Source: Engraulis encrasicolus (Eukaryota > Chordata > Actinopteri > Clupeiformes > Engraulidae). From it: 64,000 nucleotides of DNA. The notes beneath the pieces are model-generated. The model was not told the DNA's origin. It did not search any database and saw nothing but the letters and a program-made list of their open reading frames with translations. Within the stretch, counting starts at the first letter, position 1. Each line of letters begins with the position of its first letter. The stretch lies in NCBI RefSeq assembly GCF_034702125.1, contig NC_085875.1, positions 41,501,770-41,565,769 of the forward strand. The letters are read 5' to 3'. Shown in pieces: positions 1 through 39,249 of this stretch. The position numbers and the translations under genes are program-made.

Positions 1-1204
1 ATTTCTACACTGAGAGAGGAAATGTTTCAACGTACACTCAACTGTGAAAGCATCAAGCAGTTGATGATAACTCTGCTTGAAGGTTGAAAAAAATATTTTG
101 AGCCAACCATATAGCAAAGCACGCTTTTCTCAATAAATTCTTTTGTGAAATTACATAACGGACATGATGTGTCTGCAAAACTTGGATTATCAGAATGCAC
201 AGAAGCACATCAGAATTAATTGACGTTATTATGTTTCCCAACATAATGTAGTACAACATTTTTGGCACATACTTCCAACTGTGTGGCTGAACACTTAACC
301 CCTTATCAAATGTACGGTATTGTAAAATACGGGGAATCTTTGCATCGACTATATGGCTTAGCAGTTATTGTAAATGCCTCATTTGATTGTTTTTTTTGTG
401 TGGTAGTTTTGTTTTTAAAACACATCATTGCAATACCCTTTCTTGACGCAAACATTCACATGACAAAAATACTTAAAAATAGTATTTGCATTTAAACATA
501 CATATTCACATTAAATAAATCATTTCTTATCTCCATGGCACATACGTATACATTAACATTAACATCTTTCACATATAATACTTTTTCCTCTACTCATACC
601 AAATTCTGTGTGCCTCATCTTAAACCGTTTTGTGAAAAGACCCATGTGGTGATTGGAACTGGCAGAAGCCTTAAGTGCACAAATACACATTCAGTAGTAT
701 CAAAGAATGATGACATATTAGCGAGATGACACATCCTGTGATGCCATTCAAAGGAGTAACAGGTATCAATCTATTGAGATGAAGTGCAAGGCTTGGGTAA
801 CACACTAACTTCTGAGGTAACACGTGTGCCAAACACAACTAGCTCACTCGCATACAAGCGTTGGCTGTGAGAAAGGAGAGGTCACATCATTTCACAATAA
901 TTCAGTGTTAACTTGTTTTGCTGGTTCACCTATGTTGGTTCAGTCCTCAGATATACAGTATGTCTTGTCTGACATGAATTCTTTTTGTATAAATTATGCA
1001 TACATGCTCTTTTAAAGTAGTGTGCATTCCTGTAAAATGCTGTACCCTTTTCAAGGGAAATGACTTTGAAAGTTTTTACATCAATAGACATACATCAAGT
1101 AGTTAACAAGTAGCCTCCTTTGTGGCGAATATTTTACAGCAAACGTGTTTCGTGATCATGCCAAAAGCTGGACTGATTACAAAAAAAGTCGTATTGGCTT
1201 GTTA
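1..1204. other. 3' flank of disp2, probable 3' UTR
   Basis: AT-rich non-coding sequence downstream of the disp2 stop. I find no canonical minus-strand AATAAA (TTTATT on the plus strand) here. The transcript end probably lies beyond the left edge or uses a variant signal. Short open frames here show no recognisable protein. Confidence 0.4.
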
Positions 1205-28207
<27,003 letters not shown>

Positions 28208-28825
28208 GGCTTTTCCCGAAGACCTCGTTGGAAAGCACGCCTGTCTTATCCGATATTTAATTCAGCCCGCTTCTGAGAGAGGGTCTTACAGAATAAGGCA
28301 AAATCATGCGCATCGGGTGTAGGCATATCGGTTTATTTCTCCACCACTGAGTAGATGTATGCGTGCTTGTCCAGGCTCGTTTCCTATTGGAGGACGCAGC
28401 GTGATGATCGCTGTAGTGGAGATAAGTTGACGGAGACTTGAGACGGTCGCTGTTCAGCCAAGGGTGGTGCTGAAAAATAGGCTAACCAGTAGAAAATGTG
28501 GCGGTGTGTATAGTTCAAGCCCAGACTCAGCAGACTAGGGTTTTTTTCTTAATAAAGCAAACTGCAACATTTAACATACATGCTGTACATTTTCACTGCA
28601 TCAATTAGACAATCTGTGCACTAAAATACTACCTTTACTTGCTTATTTATTTATTTGCAGCCATCTACTTAAAACAACTAGCCTAATATTTTATTGTTTA
28701 CCAGCTACAGACCCCAGCAGAAGCAGTACAAAGCAAGACTAGAGATAGGAGCTCGCGCTTGATTAAATCCTCCCTGTTCACATCACAGATCAGGAGCCTT
28801 TTGCTGCCATAGCAGCAGCTGTTAC
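28208..28825. other. 5' flank of disp2
   Basis: Upstream of the disp2 ATG. It should contain the 5' UTR and promoter, but I find no defining TATA box or splice signal. It ends at the retroelement target duplication GTTAC (28821-28825). Confidence 0.4.
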
Positions 28826-29373
28826 TGTTGGAGTAATGTACATAAGTTATTCACTTTGTCTAACTCTTGTCCCCAGGCTTTAAGTCAGGGCATATGTATG
28901 TGCGTATATTCTGAATGTGTCATTGTTTTCGCTCTGTGCCTGCAGGCCAGAGGAAGAGAGAGAGAGAGAGAGCAGGAATGTTCTTCAACTGTAGCAAACA
29001 CTCTCTCATTAGGCGAGGAGAAAAGGACAAGGTCACATTCAGTCTGTTTCAGCTAAATAACAAGATATTCTGCTAAGAAATATGCTACTGTGTAAACTGG
29101 TATTCTGCTAAGAAATATGCTACTGTGTAAACTGGTTTCAACTGGTTTAGCTAATTACCCCTCCCCTTAGACCAATTGAAACCGAAATTGTAACTAGGGC
29201 TTTCCTTCAATAAAACGTAAGGAGAAGGAGGCTGTTTTCAGAGTGATCTTGGACATTGTAACTGAAAGCAGTCTCCTGGTCACCCTCCTTGCAAGTATTG
29301 AATTTAACTCAAGTTCTCTGTGACTCTTCTGTACAGGTTATTAGAGATAAATGTTGGTAGCTTAAACCTAACA
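28826..29373 (+). repeat. 5' LTR
   Basis: 548 nt, TG...CA. A polyadenylation signal AATAAA lies at 29209-29214. An internal 35-bp tandem duplication (TATTCTGCTAAG...) occupies about 29066-29135. It differs from the 3' LTR by about two substitutions plus length changes in a C run and a GA run. Confidence 0.96.
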
Positions 29374-29375
29374 TT

Positions 29376-29396
29376 TAATTGGTCCTTTCGAACCGG
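29376..29396 (+). other. Candidate primer binding site
   Basis: Begins TGGTCCTTTCGAACCGGA a few bases after the LTR. This resembles the complement of the 3' end of vertebrate tRNA-Tyr (TGGTCCTTCGAGCCGGA) with one inserted T and a mismatch. The tRNA identity is tentative. Confidence 0.5.
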
Positions 29397-29990
29397 ATTC
29401 CAAGATACCTGACGATTCCAGCGTGCGAGTGAGATCCAGGAAAGTCTGTGGCCACAGCACTAAGACCCTTTGCGGGACTGGTCCCTCCCTCGCAGGCTGG
29501 GATCTGAGGGTTGACGGAATACCCCAAGAGAACAGAGAATTGTGAGTAGGTCTTTTATTCAAAAGGATTGAATGTGAAAGACGGTAAATAGAGAGTAAAA
29601 CCCTGACAATTCTAGACTCTATCAGGTAAAATAGGAGGCCAGACTCCTCTGTGTCGTTGAACAAGTTAAAGACTGGACTACGTAAAGTAAAGGGAGGGCA
29701 GACTCCCCTAGTTTAGAAGAAACTAGTTAAAATATGTGTTCTCCGCGTTGAGAAAAGTGTGCAAGTGTGTATGAAAGGAAATACATTTACCATTAGGTGA
29801 TTGTGTTTCATACCAATTCAACAAGAGTAAAGTAGTGACCCCTTGTGGATGCTCGTATGCAAGAAGGTTTCACCTGAGAAGGTCGAAGAGAACCTTACCA
29901 CAACGGTCGTTGATCGCTACCTTATTGCAAAAACCCAGTGTTAGAATACTGCAGGTATGAAAGAACCACTGGGCCAAAATTTAGTTCAAA

Positions 29991-30053
29991 ATGGGAACGG
30001 GGCAAAGCAAAGACAGAGAGAAGTTCTTGGAAGAACTATCGTGTAAAGACTGA
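29991..30053 (+). pseudogene. gag-like start of the retroelement, truncated by a stop
   Basis: The ATG at 29991 gives a Met-Gly N-terminus with Ser at position 6, the pattern of an N-myristoylated matrix protein. The frame closes after 20 codons, shortly before the hAT insertion at 30075. Non-functional. Confidence 0.5.
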
Positions 30054-30074
30054 AAAGTAGTACAAAAAGAAGAC

Positions 30075-31938
30075 CAGGCCTGGACTGGGAGAACAAAATG
30101 GCCCGGGCATTTTTGGCCCAGACCGGCCCCTCATAATCAGCGGAGCACATGCGATTACTTATTGACCAAGCGGCCTATGCGAAAAGGCGCAATATTCATG
30201 CATGAATCTCTCTTTCAGCTACCAGAAAACACCAGGAAATGTGTGCTGACTATATCAACTATTTATTTAAAATGAATCTTAGGTTGGGCAGTGGTTTAGA
30301 AATGCAATGACCACACTCACAGCAAAAGTAATCTAGGCCTACTCTACTTCTCTCTCTAACTCAACCTCATCCTGGCCTGGTTTGACTAGATGAGAAGAGG
30401 GAGATAGATTATTTATCACAATGCAGCACTTGCAAAATATTCAAATTAATATAGTATTCAGTGTATTGTTTGTCTAGTAATTTATACAATAAAGATGTTT
30501 GTGTCACAAGTCTTATTTTCTCTTGCTGACCCATGGGCACCAGAGGAGGTGCGACAGGCACAATGCCCAGCAAGTACAATCCTGAGTGTATAGCCTACTC
30601 ATAAATTGACCTAGATTAATGTTAAATTGAGGGTTTCTTCTAACAGGTGCATTAGAAGAGGGGTTAATTTCCTGTTATCAAAATGCATCTCTCATTGCAT
30701 AAGGAAGCTACTTTAATAGCTTGAATGATGAAAGAAAATCATGAACTGCCTATCACCACAATGCTTTAGTGTGTCAAATATGTTAACATACTGAAGTTTC
30801 AAAATGAGCAGTGCTGAAAGTGGTAGGCTACATAAAATAGTCTACAGATAAAACTGTATCAAAAGCTTATTCAAAAGAAATTCCTCAATCATTTATCATT
30901 TCTAATTTCTAATCCTGGATAAAATAACAGCTGAGAGAGATAGAGAGAGATGCTAGGTCTTAAAATACAGAATATGGTTTGATTGTGCTCCAAGAATTAA
31001 AAAAAAAAATCCGTTTGGCAAACCTTTTCCACACGTGAGACGCGACAACCGTTACACGACATATGGACATTTTCACTGCGTGGTAAATGTGATTACGCAA
31101 ACGATCGCTGAATATTTAGTGAGAGTAGGCATGAGTTTGACAGTCTTCGAAACGCATTTGGTACACGGAATGCTTTAGAACAACACCACTGGTGTTCCAT
31201 TTAATGCTATACATTTGGCACACTGCCGTTATTCACGTCAGTGGTTTGGGTGTATGGAATGTTTGTCTTCTCAAATGTCCGTGAGTCGTGCGACCGGTTC
31301 AAAGCACTCAAGCACACTTACAGGTATAGTGGTGGGAAGTAATGGCCTATTTAATATTAATGTTTAATGCTGAAGTGAGAGTTGGGGAGAGGCATGGAGT
31401 ATCCTAAAGTTTGAAAGACTTGACTCATACCTGTCAGTGCTCGTAGAGGCTACTACTGCCGCTTCACCTGCTGTCTCCTAGCGTGCTCCTTCACTTCCAA
31501 CATGCAGAAGTTGTTGTCCCTCTCCTGCTGCTACAACACTACATGCGTGAACACATTATCTTGCCTCTGCTGCAAGTTTTTTTTTTGTTATCCCTTTTCC
31601 GCAAACTTTTCCACACCACCTTTTAGCTAGGTTTAGTCTCTCCATCGCTTGTGTCTCAAATTTGCGCGCGTAATGCATGGTAGGGGTGGGGCCGCAATGA
31701 ATAGTTAAGTCCGACTCAGATGCACCAATGGGACACCCCCTCCCTCTAGCCCCTTTATGTGTGGGCTGATGTCATTGGAGGAGGGCCGAGGGCCGTCAGC
31801 ACGAAATTGTGGGCCGCCGGTCAATTTAAAAAAAAAATATTAATAACAATTATTTTTAAAAACCGACATCACCGGCCCTCTAGGGGCGTCGGCCCACCGG
31901 GATTTTGCCCGGTTTGCCAGATTGCCAGTCCACCCCTG
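30075..31938. mobile_element. Non-autonomous hAT element (1864 bp) in the retroelement
   Basis: Ends are CAGGCCTGGACTGG and, reverse-complemented, CAGGGGTGGACTGG. The perfect 8-bp target duplication is AAGAAGAC (30067-30074 and 31939-31946). GGCCC-rich subterminal sequences are present. No transposase frame is present. Confidence 0.93.
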
Positions 31939-32010
31939 AAGAAGACCCTACGGCAATAGCACCTTTGTGTTATTGGATAAAGCGGTAGGAATAGAAAAAG
32001 ACTTGATAAA

Positions 32011-32052
32011 TGCTTTGTATGTGGAGAAAAGGGTCACTGGGCAAGGCATTGC
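32011..32052 (+). pseudogene. Nucleocapsid zinc knuckle remnant
   Basis: In-frame C-x2-C-x4-H-x4-C pattern, the canonical retroviral CCHC box, just 65 nt after the hAT target duplication. It marks the end of gag. The flanking frame is short and broken. Confidence 0.8.
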
Positions 32053-32386
32053 CCACAAACAAACAAAAAATGTAGATCTGAAAACTCTGAAATTATAGCA
32101 AAACTAGTGTGAAAAAGCAAATGACAGCCATTTGGATTACTCACTGAGCAGTTAATGTCTCAGATACCATATAGTAATATGATATGTTTACTAACAACTG
32201 TGATCTCTGTTTGTCTGTCTGTGTGGGCCCTATTTGTTGTATGAATTGTCCTAGTGGGACACCCCACTGTGTGTGTGTGAGAGAGGTTGTATATGTGTCT
32301 GTGGAGTGTACGTGTGTATCTGTGGAGTGAGTGCCTATAATATGTCTGAGAGTGGAAGACATACTTTGGGTGTTTAGTGGAGGTAC

Positions 32387-32869
32387 TAGGGATGGTACAA
32401 ACCGCACCGAAAACCGAAATCGTACAATTCACACACCATACCGAACCGTGAAATGCAGTCCGTGGCAAACCGCAATTCATGTACTGCCCAGAAAAAATAT
32501 GTAAAGTAGAGATTCTAGGAGTATCTTACCCAGTCTCTCTGATTAATACATTAGTATATAAGACCAATCAGAGGATGACACAATTAAAATCACACCATTT
32601 TCACATTATAAGCCTACAAACCATATGTAGGATATTTAGTGATAGGTCTGATTCTATTAGCCACTTGAAAGAGGGCATTTGAAAGGCTAATGACAGCTGA
32701 TTCAACTTGCACATCACTTTATAATTACAGTTATATAAATAAATAGGGTTTAATATTCCCAGTGCACCATTTATCACGAACTAAAAAAGAACCGTAGAGA
32801 ACCGAGAACCGTGACCTTGATACCGTGATATGAACCGCACCGTGAATTTTGTCAATCGTTCCACCCCTA
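32387..32869. mobile_element. hAT-type MITE (483 bp)
   Basis: Ends TAGGGATGGTACAA and, reverse-complemented, TAGGGGTGGAACGA. The perfect 8-bp target duplication is GGAGGTAC (32379-32386, 32870-32877). It has many ACCG-containing subterminal motifs (AACCGCACCG, GAACCGTGA) at both ends. Confidence 0.93.
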
Positions 32870-33877
32870 GGAGGTACTCTATTGTGTTCAAAGTTAGCCG
32901 AAGCTTGTGAGTGCACAAAAAAGAAGGAGCCTTTTATTTTATTCTACAATTCAACTTTGAGGTCTAGAATTTTGTCATGATTTTGTTTTTCCACACATTC
33001 TTACCCATTTATTTTTGGCACGAGAAAATGGGGTTGTGGAGTTATGTTTGTTTCTTTAGGCAACTGTTTTCAATTGATTGTTAATGTTTAATGCATTGTC
33101 TTAAGTAAGAAATCACCAACCGTGGTGAAGGCCACCGGGCCCTTTCTACCTGGCCCTTTATGTGTAAGAAAAGCGTAACGTTGCGATGGTCTCTTTTTGA
33201 TGGTTTGTGCAAGTAGGGTATTGGTTGAGGTTGAACGGTTTAAAGAGGTGTAATTTAATTGTGGAATCTGGGTTCGCCAGGTTTCCCCCGTCTGTATAAA
33301 CAATGGAAAAGTGAAACTGAACGTAAAGAAAGCTGAAGCAGGTTGAAGAGACTTTGAAGGCTATTTGTTTATATTTGTGATAGGCCTACTCGTTGTTTGT
33401 GCATTAAATGCTATTGTTTTAAATGGACTATCCTGAACATGTTAAACTTTGCAAAAGAGTTTTGCTTTCATGATTTACTGTAGGCCTAACGAAATGTCTT
33501 TGTTCCTTCTAAAGAATAGATGAAGCTTTCTCCTTGTTCTTATCTCCTTGTTCTTATGAGATCTTGAAATAACGCAGGCGTTATTTGATGGCCCAAAGGT
33601 GCTGTGAGTAAACCTAATTTGGACCTGGTCTGAGAGTTAGATCACATGTGCTAAACATTGCTAGCAATTTAGGTTATCATTTTGTTTTGATTGACTTTTA
33701 ACTGTGACTTGTTTCTTTGTTTTATTTCATCGGATTTCTTGCCTTATTATGTATTTTGAGTTGGGTGGAAGTACTCAACAAGTCCTTTATAATGCAATTA
33801 TGATCTGGGACTTTATTTTAATGTCTGGAGCACAATGTAATTTATAAGATCATCATGTAGTTAAAGGAAAAGGGGCT

Positions 33878-34120
33878 GTGAAACACGTGCAAGTTCATAA
33901 ATCCCCAGATGATTTGAACGTTACAATGTGGCATACGCAAAAACTAGACTCTGAATACACAGAGGCGCTTGACAAGGTCACCCCAGCAAAGATAACAGTG
34001 TCTTATGTGTATTCAGATGTCCACACTACCTCAGCAGCGGCAGAGATACTGCCAGACTCTGTAAAAGGGTTGTACAAATTGTACGGCAGACCGCAAAAAA
34101 AAAAATCTGGATTGGAATGA
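33878..34120 (+). other. Short open frame in the retroelement interior, unrecognised
   Basis: An 80-codon frame with no motif I can assign. By position it could be decayed pol sequence. No function claimed. Confidence 0.25.
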
Positions 34121-34556
34121 AGCGGAAAAATTGGTGGATAGAGGGGAAGAGGTCAGAGATTGGGTGGCGACTGGGTTAAACACATGATATACAGTAGCTC
34201 CTCCACAAAATTGACCAAAAAAGGCCCTGTTTTGGACAGTGACTATGCAATCAGGAATACACATGTTAGAGGAAGAAGGATGAAACCTCTTTCTCACAGA
34301 GGAGGAGGAAGATTTGCTAAAACCAGTCCCCACCGAACTCTGGTCTAAGGGACCCTGTGATGTTGGATTAATTAAAGGGGCAGCACCCGTTATAATAAAA
34401 CCTAAAACTGAACACCGACCTAGGATAAAACAATACCACAGCTTAAAGTTATGTCAAATATCTATCATTGTCATTAGTTTAATACTATAAGTATGAACAT
34501 TGCTTCACATGTTTGGCACTATGCAGTGCCTGGTATTGAATGAGGTGTGTGATGAG

Positions 34557-35068
34557 CAGAGGTGGAAAGAGTACAGAAAATGTGTACTCAAGTAAAAGTA
34601 CCTATCTAAAAATCTACTCAAGTAAAAGTAAAAAGTACTTTTTAAAATATAATTTGAGTAAAAGTTACTTAGTTACTTTTAATTAGCTTTCCTCTTGAGA
34701 ATGTCATGTTTATTTTCTTGAATATCGTCCTCCATAACCTCTATCTCTTGCTTGGCACCAGCCATCATCCAATACATTGATACAAGAGAGTAAAATAGTG
34801 GAAATGCTGTGTGCCATCCTGCACAAACTTTCATTTCCGGCGGATTGTGTCATTATTGTGCATTGCATTTTGTCTCTCAGTCATTTTTTTGTTTACTCAG
34901 TACTCAGGCCAGGTTCCAGTGTAATTGAGTAAAGTACTTGGGTCAAAATGTACTCAAGTACAAGTAAAAGTATTAATTTTAAAAATTACTTAAAAAGTAC
35001 AAAAGTATTCATAAAAGCTACTCAAGTACAATACTTGAGTAAAAGTAATTAGTTACTTTCCACCCCTG
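34557..35068. mobile_element. hAT-type MITE (512 bp)
   Basis: Ends CAGAGGTGGAAAGAGTAC and, reverse-complemented, CAGGGGTGGAAAGTAAC. The perfect 8-bp target duplication is GTGATGAG (34549-34556, 35069-35076). Repeated ACTCAAGTAAAAGTA motifs lie near both ends. Confidence 0.94.
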
Positions 35069-35336
35069 GTGATGAGACATGTCAAGGTTTTCTACTTGCT
35101 TTTAAAAGTTTGAATTTGGGGACGTTGGGATCCTTATATTTTCATTTGTTTGATTTACAAAGGAAGAGACAGTTGTCTCTCTGTATTTTCATTTCATTAC
35201 TGTTTTGAATTGTTTGGTTTGTTATTTTCGGGTAAACCATATGTGTTTACCGTGCCATACTTAGAATTAATCTGTGTAAGGGTCTTGAAACACCCTTTTT
35301 CTTTCCTGTGTGAAGATAATAGGCCTACCTGTAGAC

Positions 35337-35702
35337 CAGTGGTTCCCAACCTATGGGTCTGGGACCCCCCTTATGGGTCGCCAAAGATCCAACGGGGGTC
35401 GCGGAGCCCTCTTGATTTTAAGGGGTTTCGTTTTAAATATATATAGCCCATGTTGAATAAAAGACAAAGCATTTAACTAATAAATGGCATAGACGAAACA
35501 AATTGTAAGTGCTACATTAAAACATTTATTCTATATTTGACCAAAGACGAATTGAGGAATAAAATAACTAAAATAAGTTATCGCAGGAAACGGAGGGCAT
35601 CTTGTGACTCCGTCTCGTGCGGGCGCTCGCGTGGTTGGGTCACCAAAGCTTAACATAGTAAAAACATGGGTCCCCTAAGAAAAAGGTTGGGAACAACCAC
35701 TG
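35337..35702. mobile_element. hAT-type MITE (about 366 bp)
   Basis: Left end CAGTGGTTCCCAACCTATGG; right end, reverse-complemented, CAGTGGTTGTTCCCAACC. The left flank CTGTAGAC matches CTGTACAC at 35700-35707 in 7 of 8 bases if the terminal CTG merged with the duplication. It is therefore probably a genuine hAT duplication with a small terminal loss. Confidence 0.8.
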
Positions 35703-36046
35703 TACACTAACGATGAATCTGAGATTGAAACTTCATACAAACAAAGATTCAAAAGTTAAGATTAAAATTAAGTGTTTGCACAAGGCAAATAGTGAAAGGT
35801 TGGTCTAATTTTATCATGTTTTTAGACAAAAATGTATCATGTCATTTTTTCTTTCTCTTTCAAACCATGCGACGTTTGACCTAAAGTTAGACAAGGTCTG
35901 ACCTTTATACCGTAGGTAAAGGGTCTGTCTGGTTGTTTCATTTTTCTTTTAAATTGATGGAGCCATGGGCTAAGTCATGTCTCAACAGGAGGGATATAAG
36001 CATATACTACTTATGGTTTTAATTCCTATTCAATTTTTTTTATGTA

Positions 36047-36156
36047 GAACATGTATAGTGTGTGCAAGGCACAATGCTCAAGGTAACCTAAGACCTCAGA
36101 GGGGGAAATTCCCTAAACCTGAATATCCGTTTCAACATATCCACAAATATTATTGG
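36047..36156 (+). pseudogene. Integrase-like remnant of the retroelement
   Basis: In-frame CIVC (codons at 36052-36063), followed by a spacer and PFQHIH at about 36129. This is the order seen at the end of the integrase HHCC domain and the start of the catalytic core. The expected catalytic Asp is not seen after HIH. The frame ends in an A run at 36171-36194. Non-functional. Confidence 0.55.
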
Positions 36157-38295
36157 ATTCTCAAATTACTAAAAAAAAAAAAAAAAAAAAAAAACACCCT
36201 ATCTTATTTGTTGTAACGATGTGAGCAGTAAGATGCTTTGTGGTGCCAGATTGTTAATTGTGTGTAGTGTTTTGATGGTAGGTGTTCCCATACTTTGTGT
36301 TCCACTCCCTATTTTTGAATGTACTGACATTATTGGCAGGAGTTGGGCTAGGCCCTAAATCATCATGACCTCATGACAGAAGGACAGTGAGGACTGCATG
36401 CCAATATGTTTTAGTTCTGTTACAGAGGGATTTATGCAGACCTAACTACTATGTGAGGCCAGCTAATACTATGATTAAAGTAATTTTGTACTGCATGCTT
36501 AATGTTATGCTTCTCTGCCTATTATGTCCATCTGTGCATAGAGTATTTTCAGGGCTACATTGGATGCAGTAACCATATTTTTTCAGTCTGCGTTTATGGC
36601 CTATTCAGTAATGGACTGTACTCTAAACGTGAGCCACAATAGTCAGATATGACCAGAGTCGGTTTCATGTTATACTTTTGGGATTAAGTAATTTTCTTTT
36701 TCATAATTTTGCTGTGATCTTGATAATTGTTGTTCTCCCGGAATTAAGTGCTATCTATTTTATTTTGAGTATAGATTATGAGACAATGGTCGGTCTGTCT
36801 TGGGTTTTGTTTTGTCACCACTAACAAAACGTTTTTTTGTTTCTTTTCTATTATAATGCTCTCTACTCTGTTACAGCTGCGCACCTCCTCCACACTACTG
36901 ACTGTGTGTGGATGAGTTGACTGAGAGCTTCTGTCTTTAAGCAAATGTTTGAAGAAGCCTGCCTTGATATATGTACCTATGAAATGGAGGGTGTGGGAGA
37001 TGTTTGGCAGAATTTTCATTTTTGGTTTATTCATTTTTGATTTTTTCTTTTTCAGAGTTTGATGCAGACAGGTATTTTGTGTGGACAATTACTGTGCTCA
37101 AAGTCTGTTTCGGAAATTACTTCAGTCTTATTGAGTCATGTGGATGGCACATATCTCAAACAGGAGAGATATTTTAGGATTAATCAGTGCATCAAACAAA
37201 TGTGTGTATAGGGCACATGTTAAATGAAACATTGTTCTGAAACTTCACCCCTAACCTAACCTGAAACATTCATTTACAACAATGCTGATTTGGCTGATAC
37301 ACTGACTATGATAAATGTCTATGTGTAGAGTACTTTTCTCTGTTCTTGTTCATCTCGACAGGAAAAAGTCCTGCCAAAATCAAGGCTAAGGCCAGTAATT
37401 GGATGTTCATCAAAGTGCTGTCAGACGCACGTTAAGACTGTCCAAACCAAGTGCTGAGCCCACTGTCGTGAGGGTTACGATACATCTCTTGCACGGCGAT
37501 CTGGGGAGACTTGGCGTGGACAGAACCTCCCAGTTGCTGTGGGTGGGGGTGGTGGACCTGTCATCAAAAAGGGACTGAATGTTTACATTCCGTCCGTCTC
37601 AGTGCTGCTGGGGTGAACAAGGCGTTCCCCTCACCTTTAGAGGTTTAACTTTCCCAAAGCCAATGGTGGGAAGCAAGCTTGAGTCTGTGTTTTTCCTTAC
37701 AAACTGGAGACGAAAAAGGTGCTGGACATATTCTATGGACATGGACTCTGTGAGTGGATACGGATCCCAGGATAATTGACACACACACGGATGGTGGGGT
37801 GAGTGTTGCCTGTGCCTGCCAGGGGCGCTGCCAGGGATGTTGGGCCCCATGGGAGATTCAACTTTTGGGCCCCCTTGGGGGCCCCTCTCAGTGCTTGGGC
37901 CCTTGGAATCTGTGCTGCTTTCCCCCCCTAGCGGCCCCCATGGTACCTGCACCTGTCATACATTGCTTATGTGTGTTTAAACTTCAGTAGCACCTGTCAT
38001 ACATTGCTTATGTGTGTTTAAACTTCATTAGGAGAACAGGAAAATTGATTTTCTATTTCTTCAGTTATGTGTATGTTCGAAACATAGGAATGATTCATTT
38101 CTTCCTAACTTTACATGATTAGAATGACACCATAAAAGTTTTAACTGTGCTATACCCATTTAAAAATCTGTATTTTTGTGTGTTTATGGATAATGCCCTT
38201 ATGAATGTATTATGGGTTTATGAATTTTGTTNGTTATGGAGTGGATTAATGCCGAGGTATCATGTTTGGCAACTGCGAGATAGTGCAAATTGAAT

Positions 38296-38308
38296 AACAG
38301 GAGGGAAA
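38296..38308 (+). other. Polypurine tract
   Basis: The purine-only AGGAGGGAAA directly precedes the 3' LTR, the expected plus-strand primer position. Confidence 0.75.
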
Positions 38309-38853
38309 TGTTGGAGTAATGTACATAAGTTATTCACTTTGTCTAACTCTTTTCCCAGGCTTTAAGTCAGGGCATATGTATGTGCGTATATTCTGAATGT
38401 GTCATTGTTTTCGCTCTGTGCCTGCAGGCCAGAGAAAGAGAGAGAGAGAGAGCAGGAATGTTCTTCAACTGTAGCAAACACTCTCTCATTAGGCGAGGAG
38501 AAAAGGACAAGGTCACATTCAGTCTGTTTCAGCTAAATAACAAGATATTCTGCTAAGAAATATGCTACTGTGTAAACTGGTATTCTGCTAAGAAATATGC
38601 TACTGTGTAAACTGGTTTCAACTGGTTTAGCTAATTACCCCTCCCCTTAGACCAATTGAAACCGAAATTGTAACTAGGGCTTTCCTTCAATAAAACGTAA
38701 GGAGAAGGAGGCTGTTTTCAGAGTGATCTTGGACATTGTAACTGAAAGCAGTCTCCTGGTCACCCTCCTTGCAAGTATTGAATTTAACTCAAGTTCTCTG
38801 TGACTCTTCTGTACAGGTTATTAGAGATAAATGTTGGTAGCTTAAACCTAACA
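38309..38853 (+). repeat. 3' LTR
   Basis: 545 nt, nearly identical to the 5' LTR, with the same internal 35-bp duplication and AATAAA at 38689-38694. Followed by the target duplication GTTAC. Confidence 0.96.
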
Positions 38854-39249
38854 GTTACCTCAAGTCTTTAACGCAACACCATAGTTTTCAGGTTCATTAA
38901 TGATTTATCCACAAGTTCGTATATGTTTAAATGTCATTTTACCAGTCAAATGAAGACTTCCTTCCTTGTCCCTATATACTGCCTGTGGACTGAAATTACG
39001 ATGGGCTGTCTGGGTGACCTCAGACTCATAAAATCACAGCAATGCCGGATCACAGTGAAGTCTGAAGCAATTCAGATGGTATCTTTCTCAGTGGAAATGA
39101 GTACTTTCATAATTGTTAATTAATCTTATCAGTTAAGTTGAAAACACATGCACAGGCAGAATGATGCCATATTGTCCATTAGAGAGTGTGTATTTACACT
39201 AGTGGGCACTAGGGGGAGCTGTGACAACAAAAAAACACTCAAATTTCAC

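Larger units (their letters stand above)
28826..38853 (+). mobile_element. Full-length LTR retroelement (ERV-like), decayed interior, 10.0 kb
   Basis: The two LTRs (28826-29373, 38309-38853) start TGTTGG and end AACA. GTTAC target duplications lie at 28821-28825 and 38854-38858. A primer-binding-site candidate follows the left LTR, and a purine tract (AGGAGGGAAA) precedes the right LTR. Plus-strand remnants are a Met-Gly gag-like start (29991), one CCHC zinc knuckle (32011-32052) and an integrase-like CxxC segment (about 36047-36156). There is no intact gag, pol or env frame. Four hAT-type insertions sit inside. Gene order and the Met-Gly start favour a retrovirus-like element over copia. The class is uncertain. 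Confidence 0.93.

Noticed and set aside
28826..29373. The 28.8-29.4 / 38.3-38.9 kb duplication as an assembly artefact
   Set aside because: TG...CA ends, a PBS candidate, a purine tract and perfect GTTAC flanks identify the copies as LTRs, though the single N at 38232 shows an assembly uncertainty close to the second LTR.
33878..34333. Possible gene in the retroelement interior
   Set aside because: Both-strand frames of under 100 codons without recognisable motifs; more likely decayed pol sequence.
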